Assembly (NCBI RefSeq): GCF_016654015.1
Contig: NZ_JAEPWM010000003.1
Location: 310,001 to 374,000, forward strand
Direction of reading: 5' to 3'
DNA from: Ramlibacter ginsenosidimutans
Lineage (GTDB): Bacteria > Pseudomonadota > Gammaproteobacteria > Burkholderiales > Burkholderiaceae_C
DNA length: 64,000 nt
Made by a program: the position numbers and the translations under genes. Positions within the stretch are counted from its first letter, which is position 1; each line of letters opens with the position of its first letter. The notes under the pieces were generated by a model. It saw only the letters and a list, made by a program, of their open reading frames with translations. It searched no databases and was not told the origin of the DNA. This document shows positions 48,484-63,400 of the stretch, piece after piece.

Positions 48484-51400
48484 ATGCAGCCGATTCTCTC
48501 CCTGCGCGAGGCGTTCGCGCGTTCCTGGGTCGCCAACCAGATCCGTGGTGTCTTCGGTTCCGTCCAGCCGGACCTGACGTCCCGCTCCCGCCGCTTGCGC
48601 CGCCACCGCCCGGAGTTCGGCCTCGAAGCGATCGAGCCGAGGCTGCTGCTCTCTGCGGACCTGCATTACGACCATGCGAGCCCGAACGGGATGACGCTCA
48701 CGGCGATCTCCTCCACGCAGCTGAAGCTCACGGAGACGGGCAACAGCAGCAACGTGATCAGCACGGCGACGCTGTCCGGCGACACGATCAACATCAGCTT
48801 CGACAGTTCCGACCTCCTGGGCGATCCCGGCCTGCGCGCGGACACTGTCACGATCGACATGGCCAGCCTGCAGGCGCTCACGCCTTCCGGCAGCGGCCTC
48901 ACGATCAACTTCGATGGCGCCGGCCAGGACATCTTCAAGGACAAGGTGGTGCTGTCCGGAACGGGCAGCTATGGCTTCGACCTCACCGTCAATGCCGCGG
49001 CCGACATCCAGGTCGCCTCGGGCGCGTCGGTCACGCTGACCGGCGGCCACGACCTCGCCCTGAATTCCACGCAGAGCAGCACCGGCTTCGCGAACAACCT
49101 CACCTCCGGCCAGCTGAGCACCATGTTCACCGGCGTGGTCGGTGATACCGGCTACGACTTCGATTTCCTCGCCGACGTCGATGCCGACATCGACGTGTTC
49201 GGTGCGCTGAGCGCGCACGACATCCAGCTGAAGTCCTCCTCGAAGATCGCCATCGACAACGGCGGCCTGGGCCTCGGCGGATTGCAACTCGCCTTCCTGT
49301 ACGCCAACTCCGCGGCGAACGTGAACATCGATACGGGCGCCGACATCACGGCCACGGGCGCCCTGAGCGTCTCCTCGAAGTCGGACGTGTCCGCCATCGC
49401 ATCGCTCAAGGGTGTGGCGAGCGAAAACACCGGCAGTGCCGATGCGGCGGTCTCCGTGCTGATCCTGTTCAGCGACGCGCACTCCGCGGTCGCCCACAAC
49501 GCGGATGTCGACGCGACCGGCAACTTCGACCTGCTGTCGGACAACGTGGTCACCGCGTCGTCGCTGGCCGATGGCTCGCTCGCGGGCGCGGGCGCCTCGC
49601 TGGCGGTGGGCTGGTTGGACAGCAGCACCAGTTCCACCATCGGCGGCGATGCGACCGTCGATGCGGCCGGCGTCAACCTGAAGGCCACGTCGCAGAACAC
49701 CATGACCGTGCTGGCGAAGGCGACTTCGGGCGGCGCCACCAATGGGGGCAGCAGCACCGCATCGAAGGACGCCCTCACGAAGAACAATGCCAAGACCTCC
49801 GAAGGCAGCGTCGACTTCGCCGGCGCCGTCGCCGTGGGCACGGTGCTCGGGACCACCGAAGCCTCCGTCGACACGACGCAGCACGTCATCGCCACCGGAG
49901 CCCTGAACGTCGTCGCCACCAGCGCCAACAGCGCGAACACCACGGCCGACGGCAGCACCACCAGCAGCGGAGCTACCGGTGTCGGGGTGGCGGTCGGCAT
50001 CGGCGTGGGCGTGTTGGACAACCACGCATTCCTGGACGGCACCGGCATCAGCGCCGGCTCCGTGAACGTGTCCGCGCTCACCGGTACGCGCAGCTTCGAC
50101 CTCGTGCCCGCCGACGTGAGCGGCGGCGCGATCAACCTCGCCGGCGGCGCGCACGGCCTGCAGACCGGCGACGAGATCGTGTACCAGCACGACGGCTCTG
50201 CCAGCGGCGAGCTGGACAACCTCGACAACAACGGGCACTACTTCGTCAACGTGCAGTCGGACGGCAAGATCAAGCTGTACGACAACGCCACGGACGCCAA
50301 GGGCGGAACCGCGACGGGTCTCATCAACGTCGGGACCTCGACCGCGAGCGCCACGGGCCACAGCTTCGTCACCGCCGACAAGCTCAATCGCTTCGGCCTG
50401 TCCGCCGTCGCCGGAGCGAGCGGCGGCAGCACCGGCGTGGCCGGTGCGCTGGCCATCGGCGTGGTGGTGAGCGACACGTCCGCACTGGTCAAGAACGGCA
50501 CGGTCGTGACCGTCACCGGCGGCGGCAACGTGACGCTGACGGCCGAGAACTTCATCGCGAGCACGGTCAGCGCCAGCGGCAAGCAGACCGGCGGCAGCAA
50601 CGTCGGCGTCGGCGGCAGCCTCGCGTTGAACATCTCCGAGACCGACACCACGGCGGCGCTGGAAAACGACGCCAGCATCGCCGGTGCGGGCGACCTCACG
50701 CTCGACACTTCGTCGAAGAACGCAGTCGACACGCACGCCGTGGGCGGCGCCAGCAACAGCGGCACCGCCGTCACGCCGGTGATCGCGATCAGCGTTTCCG
50801 ACAACGACACGAGCGCGACGCTCGGCACCCTCACGACCGGCAACACCACGCTGGGCGATGCCCTGAACGTGCATGCGACGCACGATGGCTCCGTGAAGAC
50901 CTTGGCGGAAGGCGACACCGGGTCCGGCAAGACCGGCGTCGGCATCTCGCTGGCCCTGAGCATCGGCACCGACGCCGCCGTGGTCACGACCCTGCGCGAC
51001 CTCAGCGCGGGTGGGTTGATCAACCTGGGTGCGCGCACCACGTCGTCCAACAGCGGCAAGGCCAAGGCCAGTGTCGCCGGAGGCAACGAGGCGGACAAGC
51101 CCGCCGGCGGCTCGGCGGACGAGACCGAGGGTGGCGTGAACAAGAAGGCCAAGGACAACCGCCAGCTCGCTGCGGATCAGGGGACCCAGAAGAGCGGCGG
51201 CAAGACCAAGTCCACGCCGAGCACCGACGGCGCCTCGGCCGAAACCCAGAGCGGCAAGGTGCAGGTCGCCGGCGCCGTGGCGGTCACCGTCACCAGCGCC
51301 ACGGCCAGCGCCACCGTTCCCAACGCGTTGACGATCCATGCCGGCACCTCCTCGGGTACCGGCGTGCTGACCATCCAGTCCGAGAACAACACCGACTCCG

Positions 51401-54400
51401 AGGCCGTGGCCGACGCGAGCACGGTGATGGCGCGCACCGTCCACTTCGACCCGACGGCCAGCGGCATCGTCGACGCCAGTAACGACACCATCGATCTCGG
51501 CGCCAGCAACGGCTTCAGCACCGGCGACAAGGTGATCTATCGCGTGCCGTCCGGAGGCACCGCAGTGCAGGGGCTGGCCGACGGTCACACCTACTACGTC
51601 CGCATGGACGTCACCAAGGCCAAGTTCTTCGACACCGAGGCGCACGCCAAGGCCTCGGGCAGCGATGGCGTGGTGGACATCGGCAGCACGCCCGCCACCG
51701 GCACCGTGCACGGCTTCGAAGCCGGCGGCGGCCCGACCGGCACGGGCGTCGGCATCGCCGTCGCGGTGAACGTCGCGACGCTCACGAACGAGGCGCTCCT
51801 GGGCAACGGCAACGTCGAGGCCGACGGTCTCGTGGTGCAGGCGCTGGTGCCCTCGGCCGGCGGCAACCAGGTCGACGCCTTCGACGCGAAGGCGACCTCC
51901 GGCTCCAGCGGCGCCGACACCGGAGTGGCCGGGGCGCTGGCGATCAACATCGGCATCAGCCGCACCACCGCCAGCATCGCCGACGGCGCGCACGTCACGC
52001 TGCACGACGGCGCCGACGTGACGCTGGGCGCGACCAACAAGGTCTCCAATGCCGCCGCGGCCACCGGCAAGCAGGAAGGCGGCGGCAGCATCGGCGTGGG
52101 CGCCTCGATCGCGCTGAACATCGGCGAGACCGACACGGTCGCGCAGATCGGCGATGCGGTGACCTTCACCACGGTCGACAACGTCACCCTCTCCGCGACC
52201 TCGCAGAACAAGGCAGCGACCAGCGCGGTCGGCGGATCCGCCGGCAAGACCGCGGTCACCCCGGTGATCGCGATCAGCTACATGAACAACGACACGCGCG
52301 CCGAGCTGGTCGACACCGGCACGCACGACAGCGCGATCACGTTCGGCGGCTCGCTTTCGGCGAACGCCAGCCACGACGGCGAGACCCTCACGGATGCCAA
52401 GGGCGACACCGAGTCCGGCGACACGGGCGTGGGCATCTCGATCGCGCTCACCATCGCCAACGATTCCGCAGTGGCAACGACCGCGCGTGACATCGTCGCT
52501 GGCGGCGGCGTCCAGTTCGTGGCGCGCACGGTGTCCGTCAATCGCGCCACGGCGCACGCCAGCGTCGCCGGCGGCAAGGACGACAGCTCCGACAGCTCCA
52601 AGAGCCCCGACAAGCAGGTCGGCAACCAGGAAGGCTTCGCGCAGAACCGCTCCAGCGCCAACGGCGGCAAGAGCTCCAGCACCAAGCAGACCGACGGCGC
52701 GAAGTCCGATACCTCCAGCGGCTCGGTGAGCGTCGCCGGTGCCGTGGCCGTGACGGTCGGCAACTCCACTTCGCGCGCTTCGCTGCCCGAAGGCAGCCAC
52801 GTCACCGCCGGCAATGCCGGCACTGGCGCGCTCGTGCTGAGGGGGCAGAACCTCACCGACTCGGTCGCGACCGCCGACGGCAGCGCCGTCACGAGCAGCG
52901 GCGGTACGGGCATCGGGGTCGCCGTGTCGGTGAACGTCGGCACGGTGCACAACCTGGCCACCATCGGCGCAGGCTCCACCGTCAGCGCGGATGGCGTCAC
53001 GCTGGAAGCCACCCAGGCCGACCGCGAAGTGGACCTGACCACCACGCAGGTGGACCTGGTCGACACGAGCGCCAACACGATCTTCATCGGCCTGGGTCAC
53101 ACCATCAAGACCGGCGACAAGGTCACTTACCACAAGGGCACCGGCAACGTGATCGGCGGCCTGACCGACGGGCACGACTACTACGCGCGCATCCTCGACG
53201 GCGGCAAGATCCAGCTGTACGACGGTGCTAGCGCCGACGAGGGCGAGGCGCGGGCCAAGGCCGGCGGCGACACAGGCCTCATGCACCTCACCGACCAGGG
53301 CACCGGCACCGGCCACAAGCTCGAATACGGCGGCCTCTTCGGCTTCTTCCAGGACAACGTCACGTTCGACTCGGCGCAGACGCGCGTGATCGATCTCGCC
53401 GACGACAACAACCTGCGCACCGGCGACGCGGTCCGCTACGACAACGGCGGCGGCGCCACCATGGGCGGCCTGGCCGACGAGCAGACCTACTACGTCATCA
53501 TCCTCGACGGCAACCGCGCCGAACTGGCGGCCAGCCGCGAGGATGCGCTGGCGGGCAAGGCGATCAAGCTCACGAGCGCGGGCAGCAGCTCGCAGAAGCT
53601 GTTCGACGCCACGGATTCCATGCGGGCGGAGGCGAAGTCGGGCGCGAGCGGCGGCGACATCGGCGTCGCGGGCTCGGTGGCGATCAGCGTCGCCCACGTC
53701 GATGCACGGGCCGAAATCGGCTACGACGAGGGCACCGTCAACTCCACGCCGGTGACGCTCACGCTGACCGGCGGCGACGTGGACATCCACGCCCGCAGCG
53801 CCGCGGAAGGCTTCGTCAAGGCCGAACCCTCCGGCGTCACCGGCGGCGCGCAAGGCAAGAGCGTCGGCGTCGGCGCGTCCTTCGCGCTGAACATCCTGCT
53901 GGCCGACACCATCGCTTCGCTGGACGATGGCGAGCAGATGTCCGGCAACACCGGGCATTTCCTGGTCTCCGCGGACGCGGACAGCGCCGCCTTCACCACG
54001 GCGGAGAACGGCGCCAGCGGCGGCGGCACCAGCGTCGGTGCGTCCATCGGTATCGCGGTGGTCGAGAACACGACCCAGGCCCACATCGGCACCGACGCCG
54101 GCGCGCCCGACACGATCACCCTCACGGGCGACCTCGGCGCGACGGCCAGCCTGGACAGCACGGTCGTCACCACGGGCAGCGGTACGGCGGCCGGCAAGAG
54201 TGCCGCGGTCGGCGTGGGCCTGGCCCTGAACATCGTCTTCAACGACACAGAAGCCAGCGTGGCGCGCAATTTCACAGGCGCGGCCGACGTGAACGTCACG
54301 GCCACTTCGACGGCCGTCGCCCGGGCCGAAGGCAGGGCTGGCGCCTCCGGTGCTTCCAGCAAGGAGAAGGACGGCACAACGGATTCGAAGAACTCGCAGC

Positions 54401-57400
54401 AGGAAACGAACGCGCAGTCGGACAGCGCGACCCAGCGGGCCGGCACCACCAAGAAGCCGGCCAGCGACGCGCAGAGCAGCAGCACGGACTCGGCCAACCA
54501 GAAGTCCACCAGCCAGTCCAGCCAGCAGGCGAGCGACGGCCCGTCGGTGGCCGCCTCCATCGGCGTCAACTATCTCGAGGCGGACACCCACGCCAGCATC
54601 GCGAAGGACGTGGTGATCCACGCCAGCGGCGACCTGACGGTGCGCTCCAGCGCCGCGGCGGACACGATCGCGCAAGGCCTGTCGACGGCGGTCAACACCA
54701 AGGCCGACACCGGCGTGGCCGCCGGCGTCAGCCTCAACATCGCGCTGATCTCGAACACGGCGAGCGTCGGCGAAGACGCCGACATCACGGCCGGCAGCAT
54801 CGCCGTCGGCGCGGGCATGGTGGGCAGCGAGAAGAACACCTTCCAGAGCCGCGCCCTGGCCGGCGCCGCCTCCAAGCAGACCGCCATCGGCGGCTCGGTG
54901 TCCATCAACTACGTCGACGTCGAGACCCACGCCTCGGTCGGCGACCGGACTTCGCTGCATGCGACGGCAGGCGACATCAGCGTCTCCGCGACCAGCCACA
55001 ACGAGATCCAGAACGTCGCGGGCGGCGCGGCACTCAGCACGGAAAGCGGCGGCACCGGCATCGGCATCGCCGTGGCGCTGAACATCGTCAACAAGTTGGA
55101 CACGAGCGCCGCCATCGGCGCCGACACCACGGTGCACGCCAGCGGCTCCGTCGACGTGACGGCGAATGCGACGCTGGAACCGAAGAGCGAGAACCTCCCG
55201 GTGCTCGGGACCGTGGCCATCAGCAGCTTCGCCGCCGGTGTCGCGGGTGCGGCGGGCGGCACCGCCGTCGGCGGTTCCTCCAGCATCAACATCTACCTGG
55301 TCGATACGGAGGCGAGCATCGCCGGCGGTGCCGACGTCACCGCGGACACCGGCAACATCGACGTCTCGGCCACCGATGCGATCACGCTGTTCAGCGCGGC
55401 CGGCGGGATCGGCGCGTCCAGCGGCAACGCAGGCGTCGGCATCGGCCTGGACGTGGGCGTGATCGTGCGCAGCACGACCGCCTCGGTCGGCACCGGCGCC
55501 ACGCTGCAAGCCACCGCCGGCGACATCAGCGTCGAAGCCTCCTCGCACGACGACATCACTTCCATCGCCGCCACCTTCGGCCTGAGCACCAGTGGCACCG
55601 GCGTGGCCGCGTCGATCGCGGTCCAGGTCCTGACGACCGACACGGAGGCGACCGTCGCCGACGGCGCCGGCACGACGCTCACCGCAGGCGGCGACGTGAA
55701 GGTCGAGGCGAATGCCGACTTCAAGGCCTTGATGATCGGCGGCGCCGTGGGCGTGGGCAGCAGCGCCGGCGTGGGCGTCGCCAACGCCACGCTGGTCCAC
55801 CTCGACACGGTGACAGCGCGCATCGGCTCGGCGAACCAGGTCACGTCGCACGGCACCGGCGGCGTCGACGTGAAGGCAACCTCCACCGAGGACATCATTT
55901 CGCTCACCGTCGCCGGCGGCGTCGCCAGTTCGGCCGGCATCGCCGTGGCGCCGACGATCAACATCCTCACCGAGGACACCACGGCCTCGATCGGCGCGGG
56001 CGCGACGGTGAACGCGCAGCACGCGGGCTTCACGGGCGGGGGCGTCACCGTGCTCGCGAGCGACGACACCAGCATCGTCTCGGTCGCCGGCTCGGTCGGC
56101 GTGGGCGGCTCCGCCGGTGTCGCGGCAGGCGTGGACGTGCTCTCGTTCATCAAGCACACCAACGCCTACATCGACTCGGGCGTGACTTCGCATGTCGACA
56201 AGGACGTCGACGTCAGCGCGAAGAACAGCGAAACCATCACCTCGGTGGCCGCCGGCATCGCGGCCGGCGGCAGCGCGGGCGTCGGCGTCAACGCCAGCGT
56301 GCACGTGCTGGACGTCACCACGCGCGCCTTCATCGGCGACGACCCCGATTCCCTGACGCCGAGCCTCGCCGGTCCCGGCGACGTGCACGCTCGGGGGAGC
56401 GTGCGCATCGCGGCCGACGACAGCACCACGCTGGACAAGGTGGTCGCCACGGTCGCGGCGGGCGGCGGCGCCGGCGTCGGTGCGGCCGCCACCATCACGG
56501 TGGACACCAAGAAGACACAGGCGTTCATCGGCAACGGCGCCTCCGTCACGGGCGACGGCCAGACCACGGGCCTCGGCGTCACCACCGGCTTCGGCGTGAG
56601 CTTCGGCGCGCCGCAGAACTACAAGTCGGTCACGTTCAACGCCGCGAGCGCCAGCGTGGTCAGCGCCGCCAACGACGACATCGACCTCGGCCCATCCAGC
56701 GGCCTGGCTACCGGCGACTACGTGATCTACCACCGCGGCCAGGATGACGCCAACGCCGAAGTGGGCGGCCTGGTCGACGGCCGCGGCTACTTCGTGCGCA
56801 ACACCGGCGGCAACCGGTTCTCGCTCTACGACACCAAGGCGCACGCGCTGGCCGGCGGCGCCACCGGCCTGGTCGACATCACCGGCACCGGCACGGTGAA
56901 CGTCGATTCCGACCACAACCCGCTGCATTCCTTCGAGACCGCCACGCCGGTGATCGACTCCAAGGATTCGTCGCACGTCTCCAGCAGCGACCTGCACAGC
57001 GCTGGCAAGGTGCACGCGCCCAACGTGAAGTCGGTGGACGCGAAGCAGGACGGCAGCAACGCGGTCGACCCGGCCTCCACGGGCGACCGCATCCTCACCG
57101 CGAACAGCAGCACGGTGAAGGGCGTGGCGATCTCGGCGAGCAACCGCGACGAGGTCAACACCATTTCGGCGGCCGTGGCCGGCGGCGGCGGCGCGGGCGT
57201 CGCGGTCGCGGCGGCGGTGAACGTGGTGAACACCGACACGAAGGCCTACATCGGCAGCGGCGCCTCGGTGAACAGCAACCAGGCGGGCGCGGCCAGTGAC
57301 CAGGCCGTGGTCGTCTCGGCCAACAACGACTTCCACCATCTCGCCGTGGCCGCGGGCCTGGCCATCGGTGGCGGCGCCGGCGTAGCCCCGGGCGTGGATG

Positions 57401-60400
57401 TCTCCGTGATCCACAACGACACCGAGGCCACGCTCGCCGGCACCGTGAAGGCCAAGGGCAGCATCCTGGTCGGAGCCCATGCGAAGGAAGACTTCCTGAT
57501 GGTCGGCCTCGGGGTCGGCGGCGGGACGGTGGGCGTGGGCGGCGGCATCAGCGTGCTGAGCCTGAGCAACACCACGTATGCCTCGATCCTCGGCCACGCG
57601 ACGGCAGGCGGCGACGCCGCGGTGCTGTCCTCCGACGACACCTCGGTCGTCATCGTCAGCGGCGGGCTGGGCGCCGGCTTCGTCGGCGTGGGCGCGTCCG
57701 TGGGCGTGCTCGTGATCGGCAAGGACACGCAGGCCTTCGTGGCCGACGGCGCGTCCGTCGATGCGAAGGGCGCCAGCGGCGGTACGGCCGGCGTCTACGA
57801 CGGCACGCTCACCGGCGGCAACAGCGCCACCGGCTTCACCACCGCCACGCGGCATGGCCTGATCGTGCAGGCGGCGTCGAGCGAGAACATCACCCACGTC
57901 GCAGTCGCGGCCGGCGGCGGCTTCGTCGGCGTCTCGGGCGCGGTCGACGTCAGCGTGATCGGCTCGGACACGTCGGCCTACATCGGCAATGCCAACATCA
58001 ACCAGGCTGGCGGCAACGCGGGCGCCAACCCCAGCCAGGGCGTCTACGTCGGCGCGGCCAACCGGGCCGACATCCTCACGTTCTCGGGCGCGGTGGCCGG
58101 CGGCTTCGTCGGCGCGGCCGGCGCGGTCAACGTCGGCGTGCTGAAGAACAACGTCAACGCGAGCATCCATGGCGGCGCGACCGTCACGGCAGTCGGCGAC
58201 GTGCAGGTCAATGCGCTGGGCATCAAGAAGATCGACTCGTACACGCTCAGCGGAGCCGGCGGCTTCGTCGGCGCGGCCGGCGCGGTCTCCGTGTGGTCCA
58301 TCGGTGATGCGCTCTCCAGCGGCTACAAGGGCAACGACGGCACCAACGACGACGCCTCGTCGACCAACGCACTGCAGCGCGACAAGCAGGGTGGTGGCAA
58401 GGACACGGCGGACCACGACGCGGCCACCCAGGGTGAAACTTCCTCGGACCTTGTGGCGGGCAACCAGGGCGTCGGCCAGTTCGGCAGCAAGGTGAACATG
58501 TCGGGGCCCAACCAGAGCAGCGACAAGCGCCTGGCCGGCGTCACGAACACCGGCTCGTCGCAGCTGAGCGCGCACAAGCCGACGGCCGTGCAGGTGACCT
58601 CCAAGCTGGCCGCGGCGAACAGCCCGATCCATGGCACTTCAGCCACGATAGGCGCAGGCGCGCACATCACCACGGGCGCGAGCGGCGGCATCCAGGTCGC
58701 CGCCAACGAGAATCTGCACTTCAACATGCCGATGGGCGCCGTCGGCGTCGGCGCCGTGGGCATCGGCGCTTCCATCGGCATCGTCACGATCCAGAACAAC
58801 GTCAATGCCGAGGTCGGCCGGATCGAGTACAACGGCGAGACGGCCGGCGGCTCGCTGAGCGCGGGCGGCGCGGTGAACGTCAAGTCCACCCTGTACGAAA
58901 AGGTCGACCTGCTGTCGGTCGCGGGCGGCGGCGGCGCCGTCGGCCTGGGCGCGTCGGTGGTTGTTCTCAACGACCACAGCACCAACCAGGCGAAGATCGA
59001 CGACTGGGTGCACGTGGACGGCGCCAGCGCGGTCAACGTGCTCGCCACCAGCACGCAGGCATTCACCGGCAAGACCATCGGCGCCGCCCTCGGCGCGGCG
59101 GCCATCGGAGCCTCGTTCATCCGGATCAACGACGACGGGTACACGCATGCCCAGATCGGCGATCACGCGCTGATCGGCAATGCGGCGCAGGTCGGCAGCG
59201 TGGACGTCGAGGCCTCGTCCCAGGTCGACGTGGACTCGCAGGCCTACGGCATGGCCGGCGGCGGCGTGGGCGTGACGGTCAACTTCAGCTTCGTGGACGT
59301 CACCCCCGGAGTGGTGGCGAGCATCGGAAGTTCGTCGACGGTGAAGGCCGCGGGCGACGTGACCGTGGCTGCCGCCAGCGACATGGATGCCAGCTCGAAG
59401 GTGCTGGGCGTCGCACTGAGCATCGGCGGCTCGGTGGCGGGCTCGTTCTCGCGCTCCGAAGTGTCGCCCATCGACCACGCCTACGTGGGTGCCAACAGCA
59501 ACGTCACCACCACCGGCGGCAACGTCACGGTCCGGGCCGGACACAACACCGGCAAGGCGAATCGCGGCGCCAAGTCCTCGGCCTTCGCCGGTTCCGGCGG
59601 CGCGCTGCTCGGTGCAGCGGGCGCGATCGCCTGGTCCAACAGCGGCGCCAGCGTCGAGGCGGACACCGGTGCGGGTTCGACCATCAATGCCGACCAGACC
59701 GTGGCGGTGTCTGCCGACGCCACCCAGACGGCCACGGCGAAGGGCGCGGGCCTGGGCGGCGGCTTCGTCGGCATCGGCCTGAGCGGCGCCGAAGCGAACA
59801 TCGGCGGCTCGGCGCAGGCGCATGTCGACGGCTCCGTGGGCGCCGACAACCTGAACATCACGGCCAGCAACCACAACAACGCCGACTCCTCGTCGGCGGC
59901 GCTGGCCGGCGGCCTGATCGCGGTGGCGGTCAACTACTCGCACGCCGACATCGCGAGCAACGCATCGGCTCGCATCGGCGGCGGCGCGCACATCACCACC
60001 ACGTACGACGTGAACGTGCTCGCCAGCGCGCAGAACGTCGCCCACGCCGCGGGCCTGGGCGTCACCGTCGGCGGCATCGCCATCGGCGGCATGGAAACAT
60101 CCGCGACCGTAGGGCAGGGTGAGGATGTCGACGAAGTCGTGGCCTCGCTGGACGGCGGCGCGCACATCGACAGCGCCCGCTACGTCACGCTCAAGGCCGT
60201 GAACAGCAATACGCTGACCGTGGAAGGCCAATCGGCCGGTGGCGGGGCGCTCATCGTGACCGGCTCCGACGCGAGCACGACCAGCGACCAGTCCGCGGCC
60301 GTCCACATCGGCACCAACGTGGTTGTCAACGCGAGCTCGTTCACCCTCCAGGCGATCAACACCCAGTCGCAGGATTCGAGCTCCGACTCCGTCTCGGTCG

Positions 60401-63400
60401 GCCTCGCGTCCGGCGGCGGCGCGCTCGCGCACAACACCGCCACCGGCGACGCCCGCGTGAGCATCGGCGACGGCAGCGTGATCACCGCGCGCACGATCGT
60501 GATCTCCGCGGCGAACAACTTCGACAAGAGCCACTACGGCACCAACCTGGACACCGCGACCGTGGCGGTCGGCAGCATCTCGGTGCTGGTGAGCGAAACC
60601 CACGCCGGCACCAACGCCCACACGATGGACGCCAGCGTCGACATCGGCGCCGCGACGCTGCGCTCGAACGGCAGCAACGCCGATCCCGGCACCATCAAGA
60701 TCGATGCGGACACCAGCGTCAATGCCATCGACAACGTCAAGACGCAGGCCTACGGCATCGTCGGCGTGACCCTCGGCTGGTCCCAGATCGAGAGCGACAC
60801 CCGCTCGAGCATCAACCTGAACGGCTCCACGCTGAAGGCGGATGCTGGCGACGTGAACCTCTCCACCAAGTCCGACGCGTACGGGCGCGCGATCACGGAC
60901 ACGACCATCGCCGTCGCGCTGACCGGCGCGGGCGGCTCCACGGCCACCGTGGACATCGACGCGCGCGACAACGTGAACGTGAACAACGCGACCGTCAAGG
61001 GCCGCAACGTGAACCTGTACGCCGGCCGCGACGCTGGCGGCCAGATCAGCATCATCGACGCCGATACCGACGCCACGGTGCAGGCGTACTCGCTGCTGCC
61101 TTCGATCGGCGTGCCGGTGTCGAACGTGACCATCAACGAGGTCAACGGCATCGCCGTCAACGGCAACTCGAAGGTGCAGTCGCTGGAGAACGTCACCCTG
61201 AGCGCCATCGAGGGCATCGGCGGCAACCAGCGCGGCCACGAGAAGGGCGACGTGCTGTCGCTGTCGCTCGTGCCGTACGGCGTGTCCGTTCCGGACAGCG
61301 CCTCGGTGAGCAGCAACGACACGGTGACGGTGGCGCCAACCTCCACCGTCGAAGCCGGCATCAACAACCAGACGCTCTTCTACGTCGAGCCGTTCACGCA
61401 GTCCGGCAACACCTACCACCTGCCCGGCCCGCTGGCCGGAGCGGATCCGACGGCGTCGCAGCGCACCGACCTGCTGAATCCCTCGGTCGGCCGGACCGCG
61501 CTGACCGTGGCGCAGAAGGCCGCACTGGGCCTGGATGCGGACATCTCGTACGAGTACGCGACGATCAACCTGGCCAGCATCCCGTTCAACATCAACACCG
61601 GCACGATCGTCCGGGTGGCCTCGGGGGCGAACAGCGGTGGCGTCGTCGGCGACTACTACCAGTTCCGTCCGGTCTCCGACAGCTCCACGCCGATCACGCT
61701 GGAAAACGAGAACTTCGCCGACGGTTCGCGCTGGTTCCACATAGGCAGCACGCTGAGCGGCAACGACGTCAACAACTTCCCGATCAAGCCCGACGTCACG
61801 ACATACGACAGCAACGTCACGCAGCTGCTGCTGAACCAGCTGAACGGCAAGTTCTACGTGATCAAGCCCGTCGAGATCGAGATCCCGACGCTGGTCTACA
61901 AGAACCTGGGCAACATCCTGCTGGACCAGCGCGAGAAGGTGCTGTCCTGGATCGCGAGCCATGGCTCCAACGCGGACGCAGTGGCGCGCTACCAGGTGCA
62001 ACTGGAACTGATCGACCAGGCGCTCGAGGACCTCGGGCTCACCACCGATGGCGGCCAGTCGGTCCGCCGCGACCTGGACATCATCTTCATCAACCTGCCG
62101 GGCGTCTATGCGGCGCCGGGTTCGGTGTTCATCGAAGCCAACTCGCCGTTCTGGGGCTTCGGCACGCCGCCGTCGAACATCCGCGCCCACGCAGGAGCGA
62201 AGATCGACATCCTGAACAACTCGCCGTTCACGATGACCGTGAACGACGCGGTGATCCGCGATACCAAGACGGTGACCAACGTCAACGGCGTGTACACGGT
62301 GCTCGACCCGGGCAACGTCTACTTCAACAACGTCAAGAAGACCTCGACGCCGGCAAACGGCTCCGACAAGACGATCTCGATCGTGCAGGTCAAGGCCTTC
62401 AGCGCCACCTCGTACGACGTCCCGCTGCCGCCCTCGGCCAGCTTCGACCAGGACATGTACATCGCGGGCGACGTGGTGAACGAGACCGGCAAGGTCACGA
62501 TCAAGAACTTCGAGGGCAGCATCACGGTCTCCGGCGAGATCCGCGGCAACCCGATCGAGATCTACTCCGCCAAGGACTTCACCCTCAACAGCGACGACTG
62601 GTTCCACACCGGCAAGGACCCGCGCCAGCTGGTGGACTTCGACGCGCTGCGCCGCACCGTGTACACCAACGACGGCACCTACAAGCAGCAGGCATATGCC
62701 AATGCCTCCAGCGTGATCGGCCTGGCGGCCGATGGCGTCACGCCGGTCAACGTCGGCCTCGACACTGCGATCGCCTCCCAGGGCGCGCGCATCCTCGCCC
62801 AGGGCACGATCGCCATCACGGCGCGCTTCCTCGACATCAACGGGCTGATCCAGAGCGGCGCGCAGAACGTCACGCTGCACGTCGACAACACCTTCGTCGC
62901 TCCGGCGAACGGCCAGCTGATCGACACGGCCGGCCACACGGTGCAGGGCGTGAGCTTCGGCAGCGAGGCGGTTCCGGTCAAGGCGCACTTCGACGCGGCG
63001 CTCGGCGCCATCGTCGTCGACGACCTCGCGCCCACCGGCGGCAACATCATCCTGGCCGGCCAGATCCTCAGCACGGGCGGCGGGCAGATCGTCGCCGCGG
63101 CGGGCTACGCCAACGTCGACATCAACAACACGAGCGACTACCGCCTGATCGTCAACCGGGTCGACACCACGAAGAACCGCGTCGGCAAGATCACCATCAT
63201 CGACACCGCCCGCATCGACACGGGCGCGACCGATGCCAAGACGGTGTACACCGTCGACGCCTCCGGCGTGAAGCGCGAGACCTTCAGCGGCCACCTGGTC
63301 ACGGGCCAGCCCACCAGCGACGGCGACCAGATCAGCTCGATCAACTACACGTCCACCGGCGTCGCGACGGGCCTGACGAACGTCACCTGGGCACCGCGCA

